NCBI GenBank assembly: GCA_949752735.1
Contig: OX457053.1
Location: 1,609,084 to 1,673,083 of the forward strand
DNA: 64,000 bases
Source of the DNA: Lumbricus terrestris
Taxonomy: Eukaryota; Annelida; Clitellata; Crassiclitellata; Lumbricidae
Reading direction: 5' to 3'
Shown: in pieces, positions 53,801-64,000 of the stretch
How the letters are laid out: the number at the start of each line of letters is the position of its first letter
How positions within the stretch are numbered: the stretch's first letter is position 1
The notes under the pieces: generated by a model
What the model was told of the DNA's origin: nothing
The model's database searches: none
What the model saw: only the letters and a program-made list of their open reading frames with translations
Program-made: the position numbers and the translations under genes

Positions 53801-56800
53801 TTTTTAAATTGGCGGTAGCAATAAAAATGTAGTTGTAAATCGAAATGCTAATAGGCGTGTGTATTATAGCTTGACGGGCAATTGAAAATTGAGAGTTTCA
53901 GCACTTACTTCTTTGACATAAAACTCTCTTTATTTTTGTGCATTCAACTGCCGTCCATTTGCCACCTGACGCATCAAAGGTAATACATTCTCCGCTCTTC
54001 ACATATTGAATATTGATCATTTTAATCTCGTCGTTAGAGTCCGCTGAACAAATAAAAAATTAAGGACACAATCATAATTTAACATAAAATCTTATAAAAT
54101 ATTGTTGTAATGAGCTTGTGTGGCCTTATCTGAAGGCCGATGGAATACAATCGGCAACTGAAATATGATGAGGATGACGTTTACTTTGAGTCACATAGCC
54201 TATCAGTTTATTGAGAAATACCCTGAACAAGAACAAGTTGAAATCAGACCACAAAATATATTACATGTCAGGATGGAGTGATCAAAGACAAACTTCCAAA
54301 GATATCACATTATTTAAGTCTACGCCTGTAGAAAATGTACCATGAGGAATTGCGGATGTTGCCCATGTATAGAATTTAGGGTTAGGGTTAGGGTTAGTGA
54401 CAGTTCAGACAGTTTAGTATATTAAAGTGAATGGTCAAGACTGAATTTAACTTACAGTACTTAAGCATCCAAACCTTTATCTGTCCATTGTACCTGGTTC
54501 ATGTCCTCAAATACCTCTTCGACCCCATGCGTCAGTGGCTTCTCTTCACTCACCTAACTGACCTTTTGGTTCTTTGTGGAAAAAGGAGTCAAAAGATATT
54601 TTGGACAAGCCCAGCCACATGCCACTTTCGGAATTGGCCCTCTCTTATGCAATCAACTTTTAGCTTTGCTTCGCACTGCCATATCCTACTACGCGTTGCT
54701 CCTTGGTTGTTCTTGAAACTTGTCTTAATTCTCAATATCTTAACATCAGTGAGAGCCTCCGATAATGTGCACTGTAAAAGTCATTTTAAAATGTTTTAAA
54801 AACAATAAACTCTGTCGTATTTCTAAAAAGTAGTATTTCCAACCTATGACATCTGCAAGACAAAATAAATTATTATTCTTGAACAAACCATGATCGTTCC
54901 TAATCCAACGCCAGGATTTCTTCCTCAGCCCAATCCAATATCTGTGGTTGAGTTTCATCGTTTTTAGACGTCCGCGATCCTCTTCGACTATGATTGCTAA
55001 ATCTCCCTTAGTCAAGAGGCATTGATTTCTTGCATCATACCACGTTCGATTGTCGTTAATGAATCTCAGACACTTGTTAGTCGCGGTCACCTCACCATTG
55101 CAAAGCGCACCTGAAATACCATGTAGAAGTGTATGTGCAGAGCTAATATTCTACGAAACTGCACCTACCCATAGTCAACTGTAACTAAATTATAAGTTTG
55201 CCACTTTAAAGAAATTTACGTGGCTATTATAGAGAAATGCAATAAACTGACACCCATTTTTTTTATCACGTATTATTTATTCCTATGTTTGCGTCCGAAG
55301 CAAACTTATAAATAAACACTCAGGCTCAAAGAAACTAAGCATTTGCTTTAAATGTTCTCGTCTCCATCGTTTCAAAGCCACAACAATAAAGCGCTGCAAA
55401 CAAAAGGGCAATGGCTGAGAGGTGAGTTGTTTCACGGGATTTGCCTGCTGCCTTCGTCATTCGTCGACCCATCTCCAGTAAGAATTCTCCTCCAGTGCAG
55501 TTAATGGAGCCCAGTGTTTCAAAGTCACGGGAAAAAATTCGTGCGTTGCGGGTAGGGAAGAGTACTTGTTGCATTTGGGTTTCACAGCTTGTTCATCCGC
55601 CCCTCCTGTCATCGATGCTCTCAGATGGACGTACGAAGTGAGCATGAGTGGATGGCCGTTAGGCCTACATTCCATGTTAGCCTATGTACTTTCCTCTCCA
55701 TTATTATTTTTTCGTTTTTTGCCTGTTATTCTTGCAAGGATGTCACAAATTACACACCCACCAACATTTGAAATTCTAATTAGTCTAAGTAATGTAAAAC
55801 AACTGAGTAAAATGAAGAGATGGAGGTAATCACGAAATCAATTATTGTTGCTTATTATATTAAAAATGAGTTTGCAGCATACCCTCGTATTGACAAATGT
55901 ACGGCAATTCTTCAGAAGCAGCTAGTGCTGTGAAATTAAAATCTGAATCAACTGCTGCATAGTCTCTTTCTCCATCTTCTCGACGCTGCACTGCGTCTAC
56001 TATGATAAAACACAATAACGTTTGTACGAGAAATTGCTCGAAGAAAGAGCATGTAAAGCGTGACAGATTCTCTGGCAAGAGAGAGAAGTTATCACCATAG
56101 AAGATACGATTCGATTTCAAGCAGAAAAGTTTCCAGACTGACTCATTGGCTTGCTCTAGACCTAATCGTTAATTTTTTTAAAGAGCCTGGATATCTCTGG
56201 GACTATGGGCGGGCCTGACATCATGCGCAGGACCACATAGACCAAGAAGCGACTGGATTATTTTGGCGATTGTCGAGCAGAAATTAGTTAAAATCAAGCC
56301 CTAACCAGGGTCTATTCTGATCCCACATCAAACTTTAACCATACTATCTTTGGCGAGCGGCCAAGTCAACTAGCTTCTTTCTTACCTGAAACTGGACCTT
56401 ACGCTAACGCTCTATAACGTCGGTTGCATCGATTGATTCGATTCCAGAGGTGCTTAATCACGTACGGTAACAACGCCTCGGTCGTCGCTGTAGTACTGTA
56501 GCTGGCTTAGTCACAAGATAGCGTTCAAAACTAATTAGCACAAAATGTCATGACTAAGTCATGTCTGACTCTTGCACGGAATCCAAAATGAATTGCAAGT
56601 ATCATCAATAAATAGGCTACAAATTATGTTTTCAAGATGAATTGTGGCCAAGACAGTTGAAAAAACCCAGTCATATTCAGTGACGTACCGTAGTCAAAGG
56701 GGGTTTCGGGGGTTAAAACCCCCCATTGGCTTAGGAAAAAGTTTGTAAAGGTTTATTATTCACTTAAATAATAAAATTGCTTGTAGTAGGCTAACAATAA

Positions 56801-59800
56801 TGTTTTTCGTACTTTATCGCCTTTGCTATATACTTTATTCTCTTTATGTACTGTAATACTGTTGGGTTGGTGTCAGAAAGGGCATCTGGCCAGGCCATAA
56901 CCCCCCATCGTCATGAAATTCTGGCTACGCCACTGGCACTGGTCATATTTATATGGGGCCAGCAACCCGCATTGAACCTTGCATCTTTCAAAGTAGCATT
57001 CGCACATAGGCCTACCGAGCCCAAGTTGCGTTTTCAAGCGTCAAATAATTTTCTGTCGTGTTTACACGTCGTCTCAACGATCAAGGCGATGTGTTAGTGC
57101 GAATGAAAATCAGTGGCCTACATGCAACGCTCATGGACAGTTGAGGAGGCTGATATCAAGTAAGCTTAAATATAGCAAAAACGATAAGAAACTATAGTTC
57201 AGACATTAAAGGCGTCGTCGCAAATTCACTTTTGCGAAGTGCACAAAGGCGTAATGTTAAGTTGCCTTCTGAATTAGGCTAATAATATTATGGGCATTGG
57301 TCTAAATATAGCCAGATTATGTGACAAAGACGAACCTTGAAAAGATTCGTCTAGTTCTGCCCCATCGATCCATGTCCAGTTGCTATATGTAAATTGTTTG
57401 CCTGCCGTCCATATTTCACCGAAATTTTTCATGTGTGATTGAATATACTTTGCTACAGCATCTTGATCGTTTATGTTGCGAATGACTGGTAGTGTTGCGT
57501 TGAAGGAACTGCAGAGTTGCCATGCTTCATTCCATGTCGCACGCTCCTCACTGCCTTTGAAATAGCAGACGATTTCACTGCTGACATTCACACACGTTTC
57601 GTTGGAGAGAATGTTGCCTCCAGAGACAGGACGTTCGGTGATTCCTGTTTTAACCAATAAGACTTACAACTTCTATTGAAGCAAGAATATATTGCAACAG
57701 CCCATGTTCAACTTAAGCAAAAATATTTTTGTCTATCCTACATCGATATTTTAAGCAGTAACAATTGATTCGCATCGAGTTATCCACTTAGAGTTGTCCG
57801 TTCCGAAATGACTTGGTCCGAATTGTATTATATTGTATATGACCATTATAAAGCGCTTCTCGAAGCAAGAACCTTTCAGAAGCGCTACCAGTGCGCTCAA
57901 CCCCGAGAGAAAAGGCAAGTTTTTAGACGTGAGAAAGACGAAGAAAGACTACCAGATGACAGAGCGAACTGATGGCCTACCCTTAGTTCTGCCTTCTTTC
58001 TGCTGAACAACGTCCGCTTTCTGTCTATGTTGCTCGCACCTTCACTAGGCAGAACCGAGCTTTCTCGGTGGTATGCCCTCGATTATTCAAGGCCTCGGTG
58101 GCCTTGAATGGCCTCCCCTCGAGGTTCTACCCGTTTAAGGAGCGATGTCCTGACAATTCTCAGTTGATTTAGTTTGGAACTTCCAAGGAGCTTCAAAAAC
58201 TAGACTACACACTACTCCCTCAAACTTATCCTCACTTCAACTTCTCCTTCAGTGTTCGAGACCTACATGTAGGTGTCTCCCTAGATAGTTCTCTTCCTTT
58301 CAGTGAGCACATTGCCAATCTTAGTCTATTCGCTCTTCCTACTTCTAGCTAAGCCGTCTCAGGGCTATTCGCAAATCTGTCACATCTTCGATCTTTACCT
58401 CAATTGTTCACGCTTTGTCTTTAGCTTCTCTGCAATCTGTTACAGTACTCAATGCTGCTGCTAGACTCAGTGCCCGTCTTTCTTGATTCTCCCGCATTTA
58501 CACATTCATGACTGAACAACTTCATTGACTTCCACTCTCGGCCCGCATACGATTTATAGTCCTGATTCATTCATTCATTCATTTCGGTAATTTATATAGC
58601 GCCTCTTCAAAGAAGCCTACTCAGAGCCTCAGAGGCGCTCCCAGGATAGCCACAGCTAAAAAATAAGATTTTATCAGTATTTCGGCGACAACTTTAATAA
58701 TGCTAGATTAAGGTTAGTGAGGTTAAAATTTATGCCTGATATGATAAAATAAGAATAAAAATATTATTTAATTGGCCAATAATTATTACGATCCTGACAA
58801 TATACTGTATCAATACGCCTAGGAAAGTTTGGTATGTAACTTACAGTTGCACTCTGGTTTCAGATAGGGCCACCAGCTTTTGATTGTGCCCAGCCTGGAC
58901 GCCCGCACAGTTACTCGATATGCCATCACAATAATTTTAGTCTGTCCACTTTACGGCCCTCAGGCCTAATGATTAACGATATGGACCAAGGAATTGTACC
59001 AAAAATAGGCCTATTGCACTATCGCATATCTTTTCTTTCTCTCAAAGGCTATTATAGAGCGACTTGTTTCATTGCAGATTCTCCCTTGTGCAGAACAGTC
59101 GGGGCTTCTGAACATGCTCTTCTTTCTTTCGTATCTGACACCTTTTTCTGCTATGGATAAATCCCATGTTACACTTCTAGCACTTCATCTTCAGGATTTG
59201 ATATATTAGACCATGATGTTCCATTGTATCGCATTGAAGTTTTTCTTATCTTATTGACCTTCCACTTCTTTGGTTTCGCTCCTATCCTACTGGTCATATC
59301 AAAATGGCTATGCGAAATGACTCTCACACCTCGTTGGCTCCTTTTAAATTTTAGATCTTTAGACACAATTTAAACTTGCAATATGGTTCATGACATTTAC
59401 AGAGACTGTCACAACGCAAGGATAAGGTGTTAGTAGATGAGCTTACTTATTTTATACAAGCTTACAGAATACGATAGATGAAGTTATGGCGATCACTATG
59501 TAGGCCTATGTATGTGCAATTGTTATTTCGCCTCTTCAAGATCACTACTCAGAGGTGCTCCCTACTACAGCGCGGACACTGAATCGGTGTTTCTCGCCGA
59601 AGTGCAGAACAACTGCGAGTGAAGGACTTGCCCAAAGTCCCAACGCGGCTTGAGTTGGATTCGAACCTGCAACCCTACGGCTGCAAGGAAACGAACACAC
59701 CTACTACACCACTGCGCCCCACTTTAATCGGTGATGAGAAGTCATGTGTTATAGCTCAAAGATTTTATCCGGTAATAAAATGGTGGAGTTTAGATCGGAA

Positions 59801-59913
59801 GACGTGATACATGCAAGATATCTGTTCATAAAAATAAAACCATACTTACCGAAGGTAATTACACATAGAATTTGTATTCCAGTTGACCTCCAGTACTTCG
59901 GAATCTGAAACAT
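49663..59913 (-). CDS. Gene III: two-CTLD membrane receptor with amplified tyrosine-motif tail
   Basis: The predicted protein is 742 aa from nine exons: 59850-59913 (signal, MFQIPKYWRSTGIQILCVITF), 57336-57644 and 55883-55999 (CTLD1), 54889-55110 and 53909-54043 (CTLD2), 53484-53549 and 51750-51806 (stalk), 51465-51555 (membrane, VIAAIVIIICIIVIMVLIL) and 49663-50830 (tail). Junctions and phases match gene II and the total is 2229 nt. CTLD1 has NETCVNVSSEIVCYFKGSEE, WQLCSSFNATLPVI, WTAGKQFTYSNWTWID and SEELPYICQ. CTLD2 has TNKCLRFIND, RYWIGLRKKSWRWI and ECITF...AVEC...VLCQ. The membrane exon has three extra codons at its start relative to gene II. The tail is more than twice as long as in genes I and II because of internal repeats. 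Introns carry a SINE, a LINE with a hAT inside, and a MITE. Confidence 0.88.
49902..50740. repeat. 168-bp coding minisatellite
   Basis: The marker GTTCCATGTAGGTTCGATG begins at 49902, 50070, 50238 and 50406, exactly 168 bases apart, with a variant at 50571 (165 bases). Units 49902-50069 and 50070-50237 differ at a single base. Confidence 0.95.
51962..53190 (+). mobile_element. CR1/L2-like LINE 3' end, split by a hAT element
   Basis: The plus strand encodes TTTVQRTAFSVMGPVVWNVL and STGSFYRFLRIFLFDLPG, then GGGAGCGCCTCTGAATAG, CTTGAAGGGTGCTATATAC and a TGAT-type tail. The tail is interrupted by the hAT at 52226-53167 and resumes TGCTTGATTGAATT. The related intron region of gene II (near 37360-37440) lacks it. 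Confidence 0.8.
52226..53167. mobile_element. hAT element with perfect 8-bp target duplication
   Basis: The flanks are TATGTGAT at 52218-52225 and 53168-53175. The ends are CAGGGATGGGCAGTAATT and the reverse of CAGGGATGGGCAAATTAC. Both ends are built of many AATTACAAATTAC words. In the middle (about 52755-52900) a plus-strand remnant of the hAT dimerisation region is readable (LFIQFNAAMPWSAIEE and FEQLLLLKD), with stops and shifts. It inserted into a LINE tail. Confidence 0.92.
54374..54398. repeat. Short interstitial TTAGGG run
   Basis: About three and a half uninterrupted telomere-type TTAGGG units in a gene III intron. Confidence 0.9.
56678..56941. mobile_element. hAT-like MITE with perfect 8-bp target duplication
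   Basis: The flanks are GTCATATT at 56670-56677 and 56942-56949. The ends are CAGTGACGTACCGTAGTC and the reverse of CAGTGCCAGTGGCGTAGCC. It is the same family as 37560-37809, reversed. It lies in the intron splitting CTLD1 of gene III. Confidence 0.87.
57825..57985 (-). mobile_element. CR1/L2-like LINE 3' UTR fragment
   Basis: It matches the 3' end of the LINE at 46077-47330: AAAGCGCTTCTCGAAGCAAG, CAGAAGCGCTACCAGTGCG and GAGAGAAAAGGCAAGTTTT, with the TTGTATT tail to the left. Confidence 0.75.
57990..58565 (+). pseudogene. CR1/L2-like LINE ORF2 remnant
   Basis: The plus strand carries a readable but stop-ridden RT C-terminal region: FGTSKELQKLDYTLL, FSVRDLHVGVSLDSSLPFSE, and later a YLHIHD/EQLH-like segment. 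It matches the minus-strand LINE at 46077-47330 (FGTSKQLKKLEYALL). An inverted neighbour, the tail at 57825, lies next to it. Confidence 0.7.
58567..58645 (-). mobile_element. LINE/SINE 3' tail with (GAAT)n end
   Basis: The minus strand reads GGGAGCGCCTCTGAGGCTC, then TTGAAGAGGCGCTATATAA and GAATGAATGAATGAATC. Confidence 0.7.
59513..59722 (-). mobile_element. tRNA-derived SINE, family 1
   Basis: On the minus strand it has a GGGGCGCAGTGGTGTAGTAG head, the B box GGTTCGAATCC, the body GGCAAGTCCTTCACTCGC and a CTTGAAGAGGCGAAATAAC end. It lies in gene III intron 1; the gene II intron 1 equivalent (about 44725) is empty. Confidence 0.87.
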
Positions 59914-59919
59914 TTTTGC

Positions 59920-61290
59920 ATTGAAAATCTCGTACCGTTGCTACTTTCAGTCAGAATGGTCCAACAATACATGCAAATAATATCCGCCTTTAGATGATTA
60001 TAGTATTGTAGTTTCGGCCTTATTTTGCATAAGCAGCCTTACTTATGATAGAGGCCCATACATGTATGTAAGCCTATTCACCACGCACGGTAGGCCCTAC
60101 TTAACCTAAATCACGGTGCTTTCTCAAACTGAAACACCGACCACAGAGGCACACTTTATGCTAACAGTTGCATATGTAGGCCTAGGCCTATATCCATTTA
60201 ATTATGCACTGGAGTTAACTAAAAGTAATTAAACAAAATATTTAAAATGTAAATTAACTGAATTATTTTTAATGTGTGACATAAGATCCAGGATCGACAT
60301 TTTCAGTTTGTTCCTGCTAAAAAAACTCATTGCTAAACAATCTCGGTTCACTTGCAGAGATCTGATCATGTGGCTTGGCTGAATATCCGGGATTGACTTA
60401 GGCCTAAATTATGACAATCATTTTATTTTAAGAGAAAATCGATACTACCATTATCATTATCACTACAATTATTAGCTCTCCAGGCCAATACGCAAACTAA
60501 TTTGCACTAGTCGACCGACCGAAATAAATACGCTGGCGTATCCGATGTCGTTTTCAGTAAGGGTACACTGCGTGTCCTGACTCTAACCGCCGTGAGACCT
60601 CTGTAGGCCTATTAACAGCCGGGGCCCCTGTGCACTGCACAGTCTGCAGTCTGCACGCCCTATAGCCACGCCACTGCCTCGCACCATTTAAACCTTTCTC
60701 TGCATTGAAATCATTGTAACCTCATAATAATAATTTTTTCTAGCTATTTTCTGCTTTATCAAGTTTCTCCATGTTCTGTTTCAGAAATAGATTTTACACA
60801 AGGTCGCAGTATTTCAACTGTAGGCCCTAATAAGCGACTTGCATAGTAATCTGTCCTTGTCTCTGAGACTATGACTACTAGGCCTATCATCGCTTTTCAT
60901 TCACATGACCATAGACAAAAATAAAAATAAAATTTATGGCATATAATTGCATCAACTTTGTAGGTTTCAATTTTCCATCATTATGCGACAGGAAATTCAG
61001 TCAAATCCGCCATAGAAATAGGGCCTAGTGGTTGGTAGGCCTTATAAATTATTGTAGACCTTAAGGCTAATAACGTAAAAATGTGTGCTGGAATATCAAG
61101 TCTAATCCACAATATGCGCTGAATGAGCTTCTTTATAACAGCATAATAAATAATTTATAGACGCAGTTTGATAGCCTACAAGCAGACACACATTTCATCA
61201 TCCACCATCTGTAACAGTAGTCGCTCTCGCTTTTCCTATTTCAATTCTGCTAGAACAGAAAATCCAATTTCACATAGGTACGAAGATCCA
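59920..61290. other. Gene III upstream region, conserved with gene II upstream
   Basis: Blocks match 44920-46000 in order: AATCTCGTACCGTTGCTAC, the ACCACAGAGGCACACTTTAT phrase, CTCGGTTCACTTGCAGAGAT, and AATTTGCACTAGTCGACC before CGCTGGCGTATC. This holds the presumed promoter, but no single box can be assigned. No gene is seen here. Confidence 0.6.
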
Positions 61291-61995
61291 CACGGCATCA
61301 ACCACTTTGTTGCTTTCGTGCCGAAGTCTAGGTATTGGTTTAGAATATTATTCAGATCCACCGGATTTATAGCTCATTAGCCTATTAGTTTTATATTTGA
61401 ATAATAATAATACATGAAAAAGTGGATAAAAACTTGCTCAGCTAGGCTGCAGATTATGCTACGTAGTAATGACGTCAACAGAAGAGTGAGCACACTGATA
61501 ACACAGAACCGAATGGCTTAATGTCAATAGAGTTTTTGCTTCATTTTTGATCACATGATATCGAATAGCTGTGAATAGGGAAGAAATTCATAAAAATGAA
61601 AATATTCGAATGCCGAAAATAACTTTTCTTTTCTCTCGCTCTATAGACCTAGCCTACTTGAAATATGACACGGTACATTATTGTGCCGCGGCACACAGTT
61701 TGCAATACACTAGTGTTACAACCTGAAAGAAAGTTGTTACACCAATTTAATTAATGTAAAACAGAGTTTGTATGACATCAAACTGTAGTCAGCATAACTT
61801 AACATTTGTTGGACTGATTTCAATTATTGCCAAGAGAGCCGTCATTTATTAGATCTCAATAGAAATGAAAAACAGGTTTGTCGCGGTTTTCAAAAAACGA
61901 AAACAGTAGACCTATCAGACTAATGACACAATAAAAGTACAATCACTTGGGAAAGTAGGCACACGACTCAAGAGTGATGCACTTTGAAACTATGT
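61290..61995. repeat. Duplicated block, partner of 48880-49455
   Basis: It is the right-hand copy of the segment lying downstream of gene III. It should mark the 3' flank of a further receptor gene, but a LINE tail (61995-62160) follows and no tail exon is seen up to the window end. Confidence 0.6.
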
Positions 61996-62160
61996 TGGAG
62001 TTATTTATTTATTGTATTATATTGTATTGTAAATAGGTATTTATAAAGCGCCTCTTATAGACTACCAGGTAGCTATTCAAAGGCGCTCTCAGCGTGACAG
62101 CCCGGGGAAATAAAAAAAAGACTTCAAGTATCCTCTGAAGTCCTAAACCACGACTAACAG
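61995..62160 (-). mobile_element. LINE 3' tail, (AATAC)-type end
   Basis: TTGTATTATATTGTATTGTA is followed by AAAGCGCCTCTTATAGACTA and CAAAGGCGCTCTCAGCGTG. Read on the minus strand this is the same paired-box tail as at 17503. A MITE-like end (GCGCCGACACTG) is seen at 62380-62391 without a partner. Confidence 0.6.
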
Positions 62161-62579
62161 CATTGAAAAATGAGCAATTTTTTTAAAAGATGGCAGCTTA
62201 AAATTCTATAAATACAGCATGGAAATTCCCACAAATTTAACAATTGGGAGGGGACATTTATTGAAGTTTTAAACAATGTCTTTCAGCACCAATAATATTA
62301 TGAGAAATTTTGCCGAGATGACAGCTCAAGGTATGGGGTGGCCTCAAGTTTTTTTGGGGAGGGGCCTCAGGTACCATAGCGCCGACACTGGAAACTAGTC
62401 CATGACACTTGATGCAGAGGACCGATACCGTGACAGTTCAGACGAATCTGTGACGGTTGAGAGTATTATTTTGATTATAAACATGCTATAAATTGCATTA
62501 GGCCTACATGCAGATTCCCTAGAGAGTGGGATATGCATATCGAACAGGATAGCCTATCTGTCAGGCTCTGCAACTTTTT

Positions 62580-63434
62580 TTACATTACATCCTATTTGCT
62601 GACGATTCGAATGCTTTTTACTCCCACCCCTCTTATGAACAGCTAATTAAAATAGCAAATAGCGACCTAGAAATGGCCAGCGAATGGTTCAGAGCCAACA
62701 ATCTTTCACTGAATATTGCAAAAACCAGTTATATAATTTTTAGATCTAGTAAAAAAACCTTGCCCCACCTCCTGGTAGTAACTTGCTAATTGATAATATA
62801 TCAATACCGCAAGTATACTCATCTAAATTCTTGGGTGTACACGTCGACCAGCACTTAAAATGGAATATACACACAGCTGAGATTTTTTTTAAAAATTCAA
62901 AAAATATAGGCATAATTCACAGAATAGCCTATCTCCTTCCACCTCATGTACTAAAAACATAAAATTTTCACTTATAGGCTACACCCATACTTAAGTTACT
63001 GCAATCTCATTTGGACATCTACATATGACACTCACCTAACTAAGCTAAATAGACTGCAGAAAAAAGCCATAAGAATTATTACTAAATCTCCCTTTAATGC
63101 TCACACTAGCCCCTTATATCAACAATTGAACGTGCTAAAAATATCCCAAATTAATTTCATCCAAACTAGTACATTTATGTATAAGTATGACAACAACCTC
63201 CTTCCACTTGCATTCTCATCCTATTTTAGACCTAACTTAGGCCTATATACTAAAGGCATTAGAAATAATAGAGCCTACATAAGTGTCTTTGCAAAAACGA
63301 ACACTAGAAAGTTTTCTATTAAGTATCAGGGTCCTCTTTTATGGAATAACATACCGGAAAGTATTCGTGCATCCAGGAGTCTCGCTCAGTTTAAAACCCA
63401 AATCCGTGCTTACACATTAAATAATGTAAAATGA
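62580..63434 (+). pseudogene. CR1-group LINE reverse transcriptase, 3' half
   Basis: The plus strand has the catalytic FADDSNAFYSHPSYEQLIKI, then SLNIAKTSYIIFRSSKK, KFLGVHVDQHLKWN and KNIGIIHRIAYLLPP. After frameshifts it reads NRLQKKAIRIITKS. A 102-aa open stretch (63126-63434) follows with LPLAFSSYF, QGPLLWNNIPESIRASRSLA and a stop. The order of boxes is that of CR1/L2/Jockey-group LINEs; the exact clade is uncertain. The 5' half lies outside or is lost. Confidence 0.8.
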
Positions 63435-63539
63435 ACTCACACTAAGCTCCCTAGCCATTCGGCGTATATACCCGAAGCTCCTGAGGAATTACTGAAATAA
63501 TTCTGTTATTCATCTTCGCTGTCGAAATCATAAGTTTTA

Positions 63540-63630
63540 TTGCATACATACATGCATACATGCGTACATGCATAAATACATACATACATACATACATATA
63601 TATATACATAAATAGACATACATACATACA
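63540..63630. repeat. (CATA)n microsatellite
   Basis: Irregular CATA/CATG/TATA array. The minus-strand MYVC-type frame is an artefact. Confidence 0.9.
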
Positions 63631-63636
63631 ATCATA

Positions 63637-63860
63637 GGGGAAGTAGGGGCAAGACGGACCCCGTAACGGATTTTTGGTTTTGAGACACCATAAACGTGCT
63701 TGACGGGCACAAATTTTTTGGCCACTCGCAGCTCATACAGTACCATAGCTAAGGGCAACACAAATTTAATTGCATCCCTTTTTGATAATAAGATTTTTAA
63801 AATTTAAAAATGTAGTCGTAATGGTCCGTCTTGCCCCCACTATGGGGCAAGATGGACCAA
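63637..63860. repeat. Inverted repeat, GGGGCAAGACGGACC type
   Basis: GGGGCAAGACGGACC near 63647 is mirrored by GGTCCGTCTTGCCCC near 63822-63837, followed by a further direct copy GGGGCAAGATGGACC. It looks like the end structure of a DNA transposon. The right boundary may lie beyond the window. Confidence 0.55.
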
Positions 63861-64000
63861 TCTAATAAATCATGCTCCACGCATTAGTCTTTCATCATAG
63901 CATGTTCTGATCACATGCAGAATACTATTTTATGCATAAATGTGATCGTCTATAATGTAAAACAGTGAGAATAACACAGAAGTTACATTGGACTAGATTT

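Noticed and set aside
54374..54398. Telomere or chromosome-fusion point
   Set aside because: Only about three and a half TTAGGG units, inside an intron; too short for more than a chance or repair-derived repeat.

Overview
This is eukaryotic, intron-rich DNA from a repeat-laden metazoan genome. The abundance of TAGGCCTA-type words, the SINE/LINE families and the immune-type receptor genes suggest a marine invertebrate, probably a deuterostome. I cannot name the species.

The main content is a tandem, minus-strand family of C-type-lectin-domain (CTLD) receptor genes with tyrosine-motif cytoplasmic tails. Three complete genes can be assembled exon by exon with consistent GT-AG junctions and phases. 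Gene I (22788-30653) has one CTLD and 432 aa, gene II (33905-44917) has two CTLDs and 522 aa, and gene III (49663-59913) has two CTLDs and 742 aa. Each has a signal-peptide exon, CTLD exons, a short stalk, a transmembrane exon and one long tail exon with many YxxL/I/V motifs (ITIM-like). Gene III's tail holds five ~56-residue repeats, each with up to three such motifs. A fourth CTLD exon (5831-6127) and an orphan ITAM-like tail exon (21693-21846), in the same splice phase as the other tail exons, show that the family extends to the left. A conserved flanking block at about 61.3-62.0 kb hints at another copy to the right. Genes II and III are clear tandem duplicates, and each is the 'empty site' for several transposon insertions in the other.

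Left part (0-22 kb): simple and tandem repeats, the orphan CTLD exon, a decayed SWIM/YqaJ-type gene fragment, and a THAP-domain gene broken by a 453-bp MULE-like insertion and frameshifts. Next comes a nearly complete but decayed Ty3/Gypsy element (10815-15519) with 98% identical LTRs. After it lie an RTE-like LINE with a perfect 12-bp target duplication, a hAT MITE carrying a LINE tail, and large microsatellites.

Middle and right parts: the introns and spacers of the receptor cluster are filled with hAT elements and MITEs showing 8-bp target-site duplications, two tRNA-derived SINE families, and CR1/L2-like LINE fragments whose 3' tails resemble the SINE tails. Some of the hAT elements are nested in other elements. 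No rRNA, functional tRNA or CRISPR array is seen.
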